Made by a program: the position numbers and the translations under genes | Assembly: GCA_015227615.1 (NCBI GenBank) | Contig: JAALGZ010000009.1 | Span: 1,240,001-1,304,000, forward strand | Source: Labyrinthula sp. Ha | Taxonomy: Eukaryota; Sar; Bigyra; Labyrinthulida; Labyrinthulaceae | DNA length: 64,000 bases | Direction: 5' to 3' | Shown: one piece after another, positions 35,033-45,849 of the stretch | Layout: the number at the start of each line of letters is the position of its first letter | Position numbering within the stretch: the first letter of the stretch is position 1 | Notes under the pieces: generated by a model | Databases searched by the model: none | The model's input: the letters and a program-made list of their open reading frames with translations, nothing else | Told to the model about the DNA's origin: nothing

Positions 35033-36911
35033 AATATGCTCTGTATGTGGAAACATATCAACAGGAATTGCCTCGACAGGATAAAAAGGTTTTCCAAGTC
35101 GATTCTTTGTATTTGTTGAAGCACATAAATCTTTTGCATTTTCAATAAAACTTCCTTTTGGATTACAAGAAACATAAATTAAAGTCCTTATAAAACTTGA
35201 AAGACGCAAAATTCGCAAGACACTTTTTTGTAAACCAGGTCTAGCAGGATCAACAATAGCAACAACTTCTATTTCTTCATCTTCAATACTTTCTTTTAAG
35301 ATTTTCTTCATTCTTTCTAAATTTTCCTTTTCTATAGTTGGTAAATTTTCAATAAACCTTTTGTTTTCTTCCATTTTTGCAGTTTTATTATATTTTTGTC
35401 CTGGTTTTACACATAAATCACCCAAAACATCTTCTACTTTAGCACTAACAAAAAAAGCATCATCTTGCATATGATTCAGTTTTGCATTCTCTCGTGCATC
35501 TTCGATTGAACTTTGATTGAAATCAATTCCTAAAACTTTGACAACTTCCTTCTCTAATAATTTCTTCATATTTAACCCTATTGTTCCAGTTCCACAACAT
35601 ACATCAAGAATCAAAAGTTTATTTTTCTCTGAATGCTTTTCTATTTTTTCACTAATTTTTTTGTATAATTTTTCAGCTCCAAATTTATTTGTTTGAAAAA
35701 ATGCACCAGGTGAAACTATGAATTTCTGTCCGTTAAGTGTCTGTAGCAAATACTTATTTCCAAAAAATAAGTCAAAAGTTGCATTTTCTTGTACAGAATG
35801 TCCATTATAAAAAGTAAAACCAACAGAGGATACTTTCAAATATTTAAATTCTTTTTCAAAAAGTTCGCTTTTTATATTCTCTACTAGTTGTTTAAATTCT
35901 TCATTGTCTTGAACCTGTTTTTTAGTTGGGTTCTCAATATTTATCAAGTTTGATGTATTTATTTGAAACAAAAGTAAAAGATCAGTATCACTTTGTCTAA
36001 TAGTCAATTGTCTTAAAACCCCTTTTCGTGTTTTTGGATCATAAACCTTTTGATTTTTTAATATTTCTTGTACTTTTTTTGTTACTAAAATCATTTCTTC
36101 AGAAACAATTAAGCAATCTAAAGTAGCTGAAAATATTTTTGAATTATGAAAACCACCTGAACGAAAACCTAAAACAAGGTTATTTTTTTCATCCACTCCA
36201 AAAGTAAACTCACATTTATTTCTATATCCTTTCAATATAGAAGACTCAACTATTTTTTCAACTGGACAAGCACATTGAGATATTTTTCCTGTATTATAAT
36301 TATCCAAGGTATCCAATTTTTGTCTTTTTGCTTCTTGAAATTTTTCTTTTTCTTCTTTTGTTTTTGTCAAATAATCTTTTTGATACCAGAAAGGAAGATT
36401 CTCCAATTTTTTTCCACAGAGTTTAGTTTCAAATTTTACGGATTCTTTTTTAAACTTTTTTAAAACTTTAACTATATCTCTTTGTTTTTTCCTTATCTAA
36501 TAGATAAAACAGTAAAAAAAGTACTTGTTCTTCATAAGGAACTTCTCTAAGTGGTGCAACAGCATCTTCAATACAACTAATTTTTGTTTCAAGAATAGGT
36601 TTTCTTGCTTTAAGTGTTGGATCATGATCATTAACTACAAATTGTTTTTGGTTAACTTCATTTTTCAATGTTGGAAGAATAGTTTTTGCTTTTTCCAATT
36701 CTTCTTTTGAGTGGAAGGAAATAATTGCAAAATCTTCTCGTGGTGGTTTTTTTAATGACTTGTAAGATTCAGAAGGGAGACCTAGGATAATTTTTTAAAA
36801 ATTATTACCATTTGTAGTTAAGAGTTTAGTCAATGTTTTTCTTGAAGCGTTTTTTCCGACATTGTTCAAGATTATTTTCAAGGCTGGAGTAAGTGGAAGG
36901 CTGTTTGACAT
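34997..36911 (-). CDS. tRNA (uracil-5-)-methyltransferase, TRMT2A-like
   Basis: Three exons: 36911-36809, 36781-36525 and 36496-34997; 619 residues. Splicing the two micro-introns (27 and 28 nt) removes stops and restores a known architecture. The N-terminal RRM-like domain spans about 5-95 (ALKIILNNVGKNASRKTL, EDFAIISFHSKEEL). The conserved linker APLREVPYEEQ reads across intron 2 into IRKKQRDIVKVLKKF. The TrmA-type methyltransferase domain has the SAM loop ILDVCCGTGTIGLNMKK (about residue 415), VAIVDPARPGL, the catalytic Cys in YVSCNPKGSF and FPHTEHIELITVF. Human TRMT2A makes m5U54 in the T-loop of cytosolic tRNA; this role is transferred by family. It is divergent to the Ser-rich gene 97 bp away and overlaps sulfotransferase copy 1 by 4 bp at the 3' end. 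Confidence 0.93.
36497..36524 (-). other. 28-nt intron 2 of tRNA methyltransferase
   Basis: Begins GTACTTTT and ends TCTATTAG. Phase 0, after the codon for Gln in PYEEQ. Without removal the frame reaches a stop 14 codons after it begins. Confidence 0.9.
36782..36808 (-). other. 27-nt intron 1 of tRNA methyltransferase
   Basis: Begins GTAATAATT and ends ATCCTAG. It interrupts the RRM after the first base of a Gly codon and contains an in-frame stop. Confidence 0.88.
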
Positions 36912-36925
36912 TTTTCTTAATTTTT

Positions 36926-36934
36926 CAGTAATGC
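36926..36934 (-). promoter_or_regulatory. GCATTACTG element of tRNA methyltransferase
   Basis: GCATTACTG begins 23 bp upstream of the ATG at 36911. It shares GCATTAC with three other upstream sites. Confidence 0.35.
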
Positions 36935-36971
36935 ACCATTGAAGTCAAATGACAATTTCCTCAACAGTGAT

Positions 36972-36983
36972 GCATTACCACAG
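36972..36983 (+). promoter_or_regulatory. GCATTACCACAG element of Ser-rich gene
   Basis: Begins 37 bp upstream of the ATG at 37009. Together with 36926-36934 it makes the 97-bp divergent promoter carry one copy facing each gene. Confidence 0.4.
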
Positions 36984-37008
36984 AGATAATATAGGAACTG
37001 AATAGAAA

Positions 37009-37446
37009 ATGCAAAACAACTACAATCCAAATAATCAGGGCTATCCCGCAGGGCACCAACCCAATAATGTATTTTTTATTATCTAGTTATTTTAGGTTAT
37101 TCAAGGACAGTATATAGATCCAAATCAGCAGCCAAACACCTCAAATAGACCTGTTCCCGCCTATGCTTCCCGCCCTGGTTACTATCCCCCTTTGAATCAA
37201 CAACAAGTACATGGAGACAGAATGAATTTAACACCAGCACAAATGGCAGCAGGAGCTGTTGCATTAGGAGGTGCAGGATATGTTGGTTCAAAGATTCTAA
37301 AAAAGCAGAAGAAGAAATTTAAACATCATAAATTTTCAAAGAAGGGAAAGAAAAGTAAAAAGAAGAAAAAAAAGAAAAGATCTTATAGCTCTTCAAGTAG
37401 CTCATCCAGCTCAAGTAGTAGTTCAAGCTCAAGTAGCTCTTCTTAA
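37009..37446 (+). CDS. Asn/Pro/Gln-rich protein with glycine zipper and poly-Ser tail
   Basis: 136 residues from two exons (37009-37068 and 37096-37446). The exon 1 frame meets a stop inside the 27-nt intron; splicing joins MQNNYNPNNQ.. to VIQGQYIDPNQQ in frame. Order: a disordered Asn/Gln/Pro/Tyr-rich N-terminus (1-60), a short hydrophobic Gly/Ala segment with GxxxG-like spacing (about 70-85, MAAGAVALGGAGYVGSKIL), a Lys/His-rich block (about 86-113), then RSY and an uninterrupted Ser run to the end. The Ser run uses mixed AGC, AGT, TCA, TCT and TCC codons, which argues for selection on the protein rather than codon slippage. A membrane- or RNA-associated role is possible; no family assigned. 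Confidence 0.75.
37069..37095 (+). other. 27-nt intron of Ser-rich gene
   Basis: Begins GTATTTTTT and ends GTTATTTTAG. Length divisible by three but it carries an in-frame TAG. Phase 0. Confidence 0.85.
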
Positions 37447-40400
37447 TTTTTAATTTTCTTCGTGTTTGTCCTTTGTTACAAAACGCATGTGATCTCTTGT
37501 ATACCAGTCTCCTCTTTCTTAAAGTACTTAGGAAAGGTATAATTCTTCCAACTTTTGTTTTTTTACTTCTCTTAGTTTTCTCTTATATATTTTAATCTAT
37601 TTAATAGGCTAATCCTTGTTTTTTAAACATATATGAATGTACTCAGTATGATTTCAGTGTTTTGGAGAAACTGATCTTGTTGATATGTTTTCTCAGTATA
37701 AAGAACTTAAGTTAATGATAAATCCCTTTAGAAATTTTTAGCACGTAGGTTTCCTCAATTGGCTTATAGAAAGTTAAAACTGCCTCAAAGATCCACTCCA
37801 TAGTAACAAGTTTAAGACCATGGATATAGTTTTACTTGTTATGGATTGTTCTTTTTGTTAAGTTTTCTCCTGACATCTTAGATCATAGATATTTGGGAAG
37901 TAATATAATACCAAGAAATATGTATTAAAGGGCTCATAGTAAACTTTATAACTCTCTGAGACCTCAAATATCTTTTAATTCTTTGAAATCTGGACTGCTT
38001 ATGATAATTCTCATGCAGCTGAGTACAGAACAGTACGTCAGTGTATTAGAGATCGACTAAATAGGGTATCAGCAAATTAGATCTCAGCAGTTCAGTCTTA
38101 GAAGTTTTTATATTACCATTCTAGAAGAAATATTTAAGCTCTAATTAAGAAACTAATAGAACTATGCTTTGAAGTTGAACTTCCTGTTGCTTTGTAACCT
38201 AAAGTTCTAATATGTCAAACTATCCAAATGAACTGTGAGACAGTTTCTAGCGATTACAACTCCCAGAGAACCAGAGGATCCTTAAAATAGAAGTAAAGGT
38301 TATAATATCCTATCTTCATTTACGCATGATTGAAGGGATACTGAAACTAAATGGAGGAAAAAAAAGTTTTGCAAGGGCAATGTAATAGGAAAAGGATCAA
38401 ATCTCCAGGTTTCTTACTTGCAACTACATTGGTACCTTGGGGAAATTAGTGAAATGGAGTTTGAAGTACCAAGAGAAATGAAATAATTGAAGAAGGGTGT
38501 CTTCCAGATAAATACATACAGTACCTAGGAGCAAATGAGAAACTCTTTTTGAGGTAGCTACGGTATATTCGTATGGTAAATCTCTGTCGGTCCTTATCAT
38601 AAGATTTGGGAGATGCGGAGGAATTTGTGTAAAGCATAACCAGTGCCTACGGTAAGAGAAACGAAACAAGGAAGATATAATATAATTTTACTAGTTAGTG
38701 TATCCAGTCTATTGATCTTTTTTTGTTGTTTAAGATTTATCAAGACCAGAAACTTGAATAAAATAATTTCGTAGAAGACAAAGATTAGGGGTACAGTTAT
38801 AGGGATACATAACAAATCAATAGGTTGACTCTAAGTAGAGCTTTTGAAGACGTTTGAGCAAGACATAATAATAATATGACATTTTCATTGTTTATACAGA
38901 GCTGCATAAATATTTAACAGAATCAACGAAATATACCTTGGGTTGGAGTAGTTAGACAAGTAAATGTCCGTATCGTCTATATCTGTATAAGTATACTTAT
39001 ACATGATTATATTAACCTGAAAAAACTTGAAGAGAGCTTTAAAATGAAATAAGTTGTGTCTTCTAACTCCTAGTATATATGGAGACATCGAAGTTTTAAG
39101 ATTTGTTGTTCCCGGTGCCTGTGTATTAGTTGAGAAGTACTATGTGAAGTTGCAACTCTTGTGCCGTAAGGTAACATTGCGTTCTATATAAAGTGTAAAC
39201 AGTCAGTAAGGAAAGAGTCATGCACTTGACCGATTACTGTCTGACTGTTGTATGTAGACTAGTACTTAGTTAGTACTTGGAATATTATCATAAGAGCAAT
39301 AAACTCACTTTGAGATCACCTCAATCTTTCCAAATTATGGAGTTATTATAAGTGAATGTGTATAAGGTGTATTTACTAAATGAGATAATGCAGCTTGCAG
39401 GTAGGAGTAAGTTCTAATATCTTGAAATTGACAACTTTTATGTCAATGAATTATTAAGAACACAATTATACACACCTGGGAGTGTTCATAAACCAACTAA
39501 CAATATATACTGTGCGGGAGAAAACTGGTTGAAGGTTCGCTGCAGAAGGCTTGAATACCAGGATGATACATGGAAGAAATAATTCCAAAACATAAACATA
39601 TATATACATGAGTAAGTGGTGAAGTTCGTAAATAAAGCACCTACATCAATATTTGCAAGATAAAAGATATTCTCAGATCAGAAAAAAACAAAGGTTTTTA
39701 GACTAAGATAAAATTCTCTTAGTTGAAAGACAAAGGGGAATTATTACTTTACTGTATGAGTGTTAGGATTGAAGTAATGGAGCATGAAATAAAGGAAATT
39801 ATTTTTCATAGATTTCAGGATAGATATAAATTAAAAAGAATTCACAGACAAAAAATTCTCTAGCACTCTTATTTTGACAGTGTCAATAATTTTTTTTTCA
39901 AAAAGAAACTGACAACGAGGATGTTAAAGCTAAAGAGTATAGAGTTGTCAATAGTATTAGGAGTTTTGAACTAGATGCTAAGAAGCTATAGTATATAAAA
40001 TAGAGTAACATTTACTAAGGTTAAATAAAATTACCAAAGAATGTTGTGTGTTTCCTTTGATGCTCAACTACGAAAATAAAGATTGATTATCAATTACGTT
40101 GCTCAATACACAAACTTTTATGTAGAGATTAATGTTAATAATGTAGTATATATTGGTTTCTGGGGTAATTGTTTAGTCTTGGCATAATCTTATCAAGTAG
40201 AAACAGATAAGTATTAAAACTTTTTATTATTGAAGAGCATAATTATATTCTTCTAATTAAATTGCAGGATAAAACTAGAAGAAATTTTGGAAATTAGACT
40301 TCTAATATCGACAGAAACCTTTCTAAGTTATGAAGAATAGTTTTGAAAAAATTGTGATGAAGAGTTTTGGACAAGTTTCAAGCGTGACAGGAAAACTAAA

Positions 40401-40530
40401 AACTGAACTTCTATACTCAATTTTAAAAGAACTTCTGAAGTAAATATCTTTAAGAGAAAATATTTGGAAAACCAAAAAGTTAATTTATGTAAATAAGTAA
40501 ATATATTTAGCTAAGAAGATATAACATATA
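37447..40530. other. Gene-poor region
   Basis: About 3 kb of AT-rich sequence between the Ser-rich gene and sulfotransferase copy 2. Several short frames on the minus strand near 38424-39088 overlap one another and have no gene-like context. Nothing supported. Confidence 0.5.
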
Positions 40531-42355
40531 GAGTTGATTACAGTATTCAAAGAGTTAAAAAATTAATTCAACCAATCAGGAAAACTATTTACTAAAGATA
40601 TTTCACCAGTTTTATTTTTTTCTTCTAATAATATTTTAAGTTTAGAGTTTGATCTATTATAAAAGTTTCTAAGTTTAATTTCATATTCTGGATATTCATT
40701 TAGTTTAAAATATGTTTCTGGTTTACTTTCTTTAACTGCTTTACTTCCTTCTGAAATAATCCAATATCCATTTACTTTTTGAACATGATTTCCTTCTTTA
40801 TAATTAAAATGATCAATATTAAGTTCAGTTTCTAAGTTCCAAATTGTTTTAAAAGGATCTTTTTTAAACTCTTCTGTAAATAAAATCATAAACTTTATTC
40901 CAAGTGAAGAAAATTCTTCAATCCAGCTTTCAAGAAATAAATAATATAATCCATAAGATAAAGCTCTTAAACCAGCATTAGATTTTTTTTTACTTGCTAA
41001 AGCATTATCAGTGAACATAGTAAAACCATTTTTATCACATATTATTGGTTTTGATTTACAATTATGAAAATATGCTGAATGAAATCTAGTTGCTGGATCT
41101 CTTAAAATAACAAGAACTTGTGGATTAAAAGTTTGTTTTAAAGCTGAAGATAAATCTTTTGGATGTATTTCATCAAAATAAGCAGGAGTTTTTTCAAATA
41201 AAAGTTGTTTTCTATCTAAAAGATCTTTAACTTGAACTCCACTTATTCTTCTTTTTCTATCAGAACGTGTTATTTGAAATAAATATTCAGAAATAATATT
41301 TTTTTCTTGTTTTGGTGGTATCATTAATTTTGCTGCTGGTGTATCTTTTCCTTTTTTATAACTTTCAAGAATATTTATTCTTTCATTTGAAAAACTAGAA
41401 GGTGTTTTTTTTTCAAGATCTTTATCAAAAAAATGAACTTCTGATCCATATCTAGTTATTTCTGGATTTTTAGACATCCAAAGAGCTAATTCACCAGTTG
41501 AACCTTTTTGTACACCTAATAATATTGTATTTGGCATACATTCAAAATGTTCAAAATATTTATAACAACAAAAACTTTCTCCTGAATATTTTTGATTTTT
41601 ACAAGTATTATCTTTTGGTTTTTCTTCAATATTATCTTTTATTAAATATGAACTAATAGTAAAAAGATTTTTATAAATAGATGTATCAAAAATATTTTCA
41701 GTTAAAGAAATAAATGAACTTGAAAGTAAAGAAGAAATATTTAAACTTAGTTTATTTTCCTCAATTAAAGAAGAAAATAATATTTCTTGTTTTAGTTCAG
41801 AAACTTCAACATTTATTCTTATATTATTAAACTTATTTTGAATATTTGAAAGAATAAAAATAAAAAATGTATAAACTTCACTACAAAATAGATTTTCTCT
41901 TGAATCTAATAATAGATTAATATTATCTTCTAAATTTGAAACATATTTTAATTGAAGTTTATTATTTCTATTAATTACTTTTTCAAGTGTTGAATAAAAG
42001 TGTTCTTTTGAAAAATTTATATTATTACAATTTTTTATAAATTTTGGAAAAGTTGGTAAATATATAAAAATTTCATTTGTATATTTTGTTAAAATATTCT
42101 TTGAAAGTAAAGGAAGACAATTTGATACTTCATTATTAAATAAGTTACAAACTCTTAAAGGTGAGCTTTGAGAAGGAGTTTCAATATCAATATCTAATAT
42201 AAAATATGAATTTCTTGATTTATTCATACGTAATCTTTTTCTTTCTTCTTCAGATAAAAATAAGTTTCCTGTTGGTTGAAAACTTTTCTCTTCTACTTGA
42301 AAAGGATTCCACGAGATCGAACTTACATTCAAAAAAATAAAAAGAACAACAGCAA
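40531..42355 (-). repeat. Arm 2 of 1.8-kb inverted repeat
   Basis: Partner of 33208-35032. Its left end (40531-40566) is a copy of the last 36 bp of the tRNA methyltransferase coding sequence, but no methyltransferase gene lies next to it. Confidence 0.9.
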
Positions 42356-42416
42356 CAACCCATGGGATACAGTATCGAATATTTGGAAAGTATTTTTTTA
42401 TTGAGGATTCTGTCAT
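40563..42416 (-). CDS. Type II membrane sulfotransferase, copy 2
   Basis: 617 residues, the same length as copy 1. Residues 1-20 (MTESSIKKYFPNIRYCIPWV) differ from copy 1 at most positions but align without gaps and share N12, R14 and W19. From residue 22, inside the membrane segment, the two proteins are identical except one Phe to Ser change near residue 34. The PAPS-binding loops are unchanged, so it should be active. The upstream DNA is unrelated to that of copy 1, so the two genes probably have separate promoters and could be expressed differently. The different cytoplasmic tail could alter Golgi sorting; this is inferred. Confidence 0.85.
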   Translation of the reverse strand: MTESSIKKYFPNIRYCIPWVVAVVLFIFLNVSSISWNPFQVEEKSFQPTGNLFLSEEERKRLRMNKSRNSYFILDIDIETPSQSSPLRVCNLFNNEVSNCLPLLSKNILTKYTNEIFIYLPTFPKFIKNCNNINFSKEHFYSTLEKVINRNNKLQLKYVSNLEDNINLLLDSRENLFCSEVYTFFIFILSNIQNKFNNIRINVEVSELKQEILFSSLIEENKLSLNISSLLSSSFISLTENIFDTSIYKNLFTISSYLIKDNIEEKPKDNTCKNQKYSGESFCCYKYFEHFECMPNTILLGVQKGSTGELALWMSKNPEITRYGSEVHFFDKDLEKKTPSSFSNERINILESYKKGKDTPAAKLMIPPKQEKNIISEYLFQITRSDRKRRISGVQVKDLLDRKQLLFEKTPAYFDEIHPKDLSSALKQTFNPQVLVILRDPATRFHSAYFHNCKSKPIICDKNGFTMFTDNALASKKKSNAGLRALSYGLYYLFLESWIEEFSSLGIKFMILFTEEFKKDPFKTIWNLETELNIDHFNYKEGNHVQKVNGYWIISEGSKAVKESKPETYFKLNEYPEYEIKLRNFYNRSNSKLKILLEEKNKTGEISLVNSFPDWLN

Positions 42417-45400
42417 TTGTTCTTCTACTTCTATATTTCTTTGATTTGTAAACAGTTCTTTCCTAATTTGGGATTCTATATCGATTATTCGTAATTCAGT
42501 TCAATTATATATTCAAAATATATATTCCCGGACATTCATTTTCTCCGTCTCGAAATCTGTTATATCTATTATTAGGAGAAAAAAGAGTGTATTTTTTACT
42601 AACGGGATGAGACTTAACATTTCTTAGATATAATATATATTGTCTCAGTATCCCGAAATGTTTATCTTCAAAATACAGTAATCTTGTATTTGAATAGAAT
42701 ATAATACAAATATACTAATTTTTTGGGCACTTCTGAAGAGAGTTAATTGTAGAAAAACTTTTTCAAGAAAAAGTAACATGACTGGGTATGAACAAACATT
42801 TCTTGACTTCCGAGTTCCGACCGTATCAACTGACAAGCATATCTAGTCAAGAAAAAAAAAACAAATGAAATGAAGCAACTAAAGAAACTTAGAGCCAATA
42901 ATTAACCATGTGACTTCGACAAGGTGCAATTGATTCTAATAATACTGCAGTCAATAGATTGCGACTTCATTTTCCCGATCTTGTTTTGATCATTCCCAAC
43001 TTAACTCTATTCTTTACACATTTTACCAATTAGTTTCAATTTTCAGCAATAATTGCGAATATTTCTAAAAACGTGCCTTAAGTAGATAGAGTCAGCATTA
43101 ACAAATCTATTATGTTTCTGTAACTATGATGAGCTATATTAACAATCAAGAATTAATTTCTTAATTTGTTTCCGCGAAAAATGGAGTCGATGACTAAATG
43201 AGTCTATCTACTAAGTAGCTTATTTGAATACATATTCAATTCAATTTCCCCATAACTCAGGGCTTATTCTCTGCTTGGTGCTAAGTTTCCATTTATGTCC
43301 TTAAAACAAAAAAAGCTAATTTGATGACTTCTATTTAGAGTCGCAAATAAAATTTTCTTCATTATCTAAATGATACGCTCAAAATTTCTGAAAGGTAGTT
43401 TTCAATTGTGGTTTTGAATGTCTATGGAGGAAAACGAAAATCCACCAGGTATGAGCTGTGGCTTTAGATGCTTTGACCATGTGGCTCAAGTATCTTTTAG
43501 TACTCATTGCTTCATACCACGTAAAAAACATGTATTTCCAGAAGGAAACAGTTCAAATTAGTTTTAATATAAAACCATACTCCCTGTTTCTTGCTTATAT
43601 AATTTCAGGGTTTAGTATTGCCCTCATGCAAGCTGTTACGCATTCAGTGCAATGTGTGCCATCTGTTATTACCATGCTGTTCAGTTTCCACACTACCTAT
43701 GACAATTAGCGCAAATCAGGTTTTCTAAGCCAAAGAAATAGGAACCACTCTTGAAGATCCCTAAAATGAATATATCCCAAGCTAAGTTATTTAAGTTACT
43801 AAACGCAAAACAAATGTAATGATAAAATTTAGTAGCAAAGATACTTGTATGTATCTGCTAGAGATTTTCTGATTAATTCTTAAATTCTAACTGAATCTAT
43901 AAGTCATTAACGATATTTCTGCTTAATAAATAAATAAGAATTTTGGAATCTAGTTAAGGAACTGAGTGTATCAAGTACCAGTTGTATTTTTACTGCCCAT
44001 AAAAAAAAACATTATTTCTCATTGCTTCACTTTCCATTCTGACAAAAAAGAAGAAGAATGGAAATTGGCTACTAGGAAGATTGGTTAATTAATTTAATGC
44101 AGGATTGCGGTTGGCTAGCCCATTGGGACTTTAACACATATCAAATTAAGGTAAATAGGTTTGCGCAGATAGTAAAATCAGATCTTATATATGCGAAAAC
44201 AGAATGGAATTTAGTTTAACAGTTTATTATTGCTTACAGAAGTATAACCAAAAACCGACTACATAGTAACTTGTAAACACAACTGAATAATTGTATTATA
44301 ATTTTAAAATATTAACTAAAATATAGTTTCCACATAGAATCTATTAAATACATATTGAATTCCAGATAAAAAAATATTATAGAGTAAAACCCATACGAAA
44401 TAATGTTTTTGGACACCGCGCCCTAGGACTTTAGTCCATGGTCTGTGACAAACATTTACTTTGACTTCTACTGTACATTTAACTTAACATTTCTCTCATT
44501 CTTACGGTCTCCTTGCACTTTTATTCTTGATAGTTGCTTCTCCTAAAATGATGAGAGAAGTTGAGAGAACTTTCTCTCTTTGTATATAATATATAATCAG
44601 CTATTAAATACTGAGATCAATAGGTAAGCATTAAAAAGTTTGAGATGCTTTGAAGAGGAACTAACTATAATAACAGCACCGTAATCTTGGATCAAAAACT
44701 GATTAAGGGACACAAAATTATAAATTAAAAGTTACTTCTGTACAAATTTGAAGCTCTTAGCCTTAAAACCGTTGATAGTATTTCAAAAGAATCAAATAAT
44801 AGTGAAGGTTATATACATAAGGGTGGCTTACTGTACCTACAAGCAAAATGGTCTTTATTTGAATATTAATTATTTGAGGGAAACTAAGCATCCCCTTTTC
44901 AAACATCCCTTTCATAAATATTTGGTCAATATGTCGGTGATTTCCTTAAATAAGCTTTCCACTTTTATACTGTGGTGTTCCATTGATTTCGTTGTTAAAT
45001 CTGAAAAAAAAATTTTATCTAGGCTGGGTGATATATTTCATTTGATTGGAATAAAGTTTAAAAAATAGTATAGCTTCTCCTGTTGCAATGGATACTAACA
45101 ATAACAAATTTTTCTCTTAAACTATGTTAGTAGGTAAATGCGTCTTGTATCAATCGGGAATACTGGTGTTATAAAACAACCAGCATAATGTCTCTAGCAC
45201 TGTTTCCCTTGGTGTTTTTTGGGTGGGGTATTAAATCTATTGAACATGTAATATTATCTGCTTTGGCATTCGTTGCTTCCTGATTTAATCTTATTGGTTG
45301 TAGAAGTAGTATATGTGGTTGTCCTTTGCTGCCCTGTGCACTTTCTCAATCTTTCAGCAAGTATCAATGGATGTTTATGCACTATTTGAACTACTCTAAA

Positions 45401-45849
45401 CGTGTTATATTTAACTCAGCTTTGAGTTCGGATATAATGTATTTACTGGTTATATATAGATGGTTGCCATTAACTCATTGATGGCTACTAGGAAATGGAC
45501 ATCAATGATCTCCATATGTAGCTAATATTTGCATTATGAATTAACATACCAAATTATTTCACCTGAAAATTTGTGAAAAGTTCTTATTTGAATGATTCAT
45601 TAGGCACTTAGAGTCTTCTACCTCCACGCTGACCTTTGCTTTCCTTTTATTCTTCCATATTATAGTTATCTTGCTGTGCCTTTAAGAAACAGATTTCCAC
45701 ACAGACATATTAATAATTCATGGAGCTAACCGGGCTAAGCAAAAATAGTTGACTTACACTTAAGATATATTGGAAAGATCTTCGTTGAATTCCAAGAAGC
45801 TTATACCTTATGTTATTCTTGGCCAATCAAACTTCTATTGCTTCTAACT
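42417..45849. other. Gene-poor region
   Basis: AT-rich. Frames at 43458-43709 and 44748-45068 (106 codons) open only from GTG and TTG. The latter is long for chance but has no domain or leader. No RNA gene or repeat supported. Confidence 0.5.

Noticed and set aside
43458-43709. 83-codon hydrophobic frame
   Set aside because: Begins with GTG in a desert; no family or neighbour support.
44748-45068. 106-codon plus-strand frame
   Set aside because: Begins with TTG and shows no domain; long for chance but unsupported.
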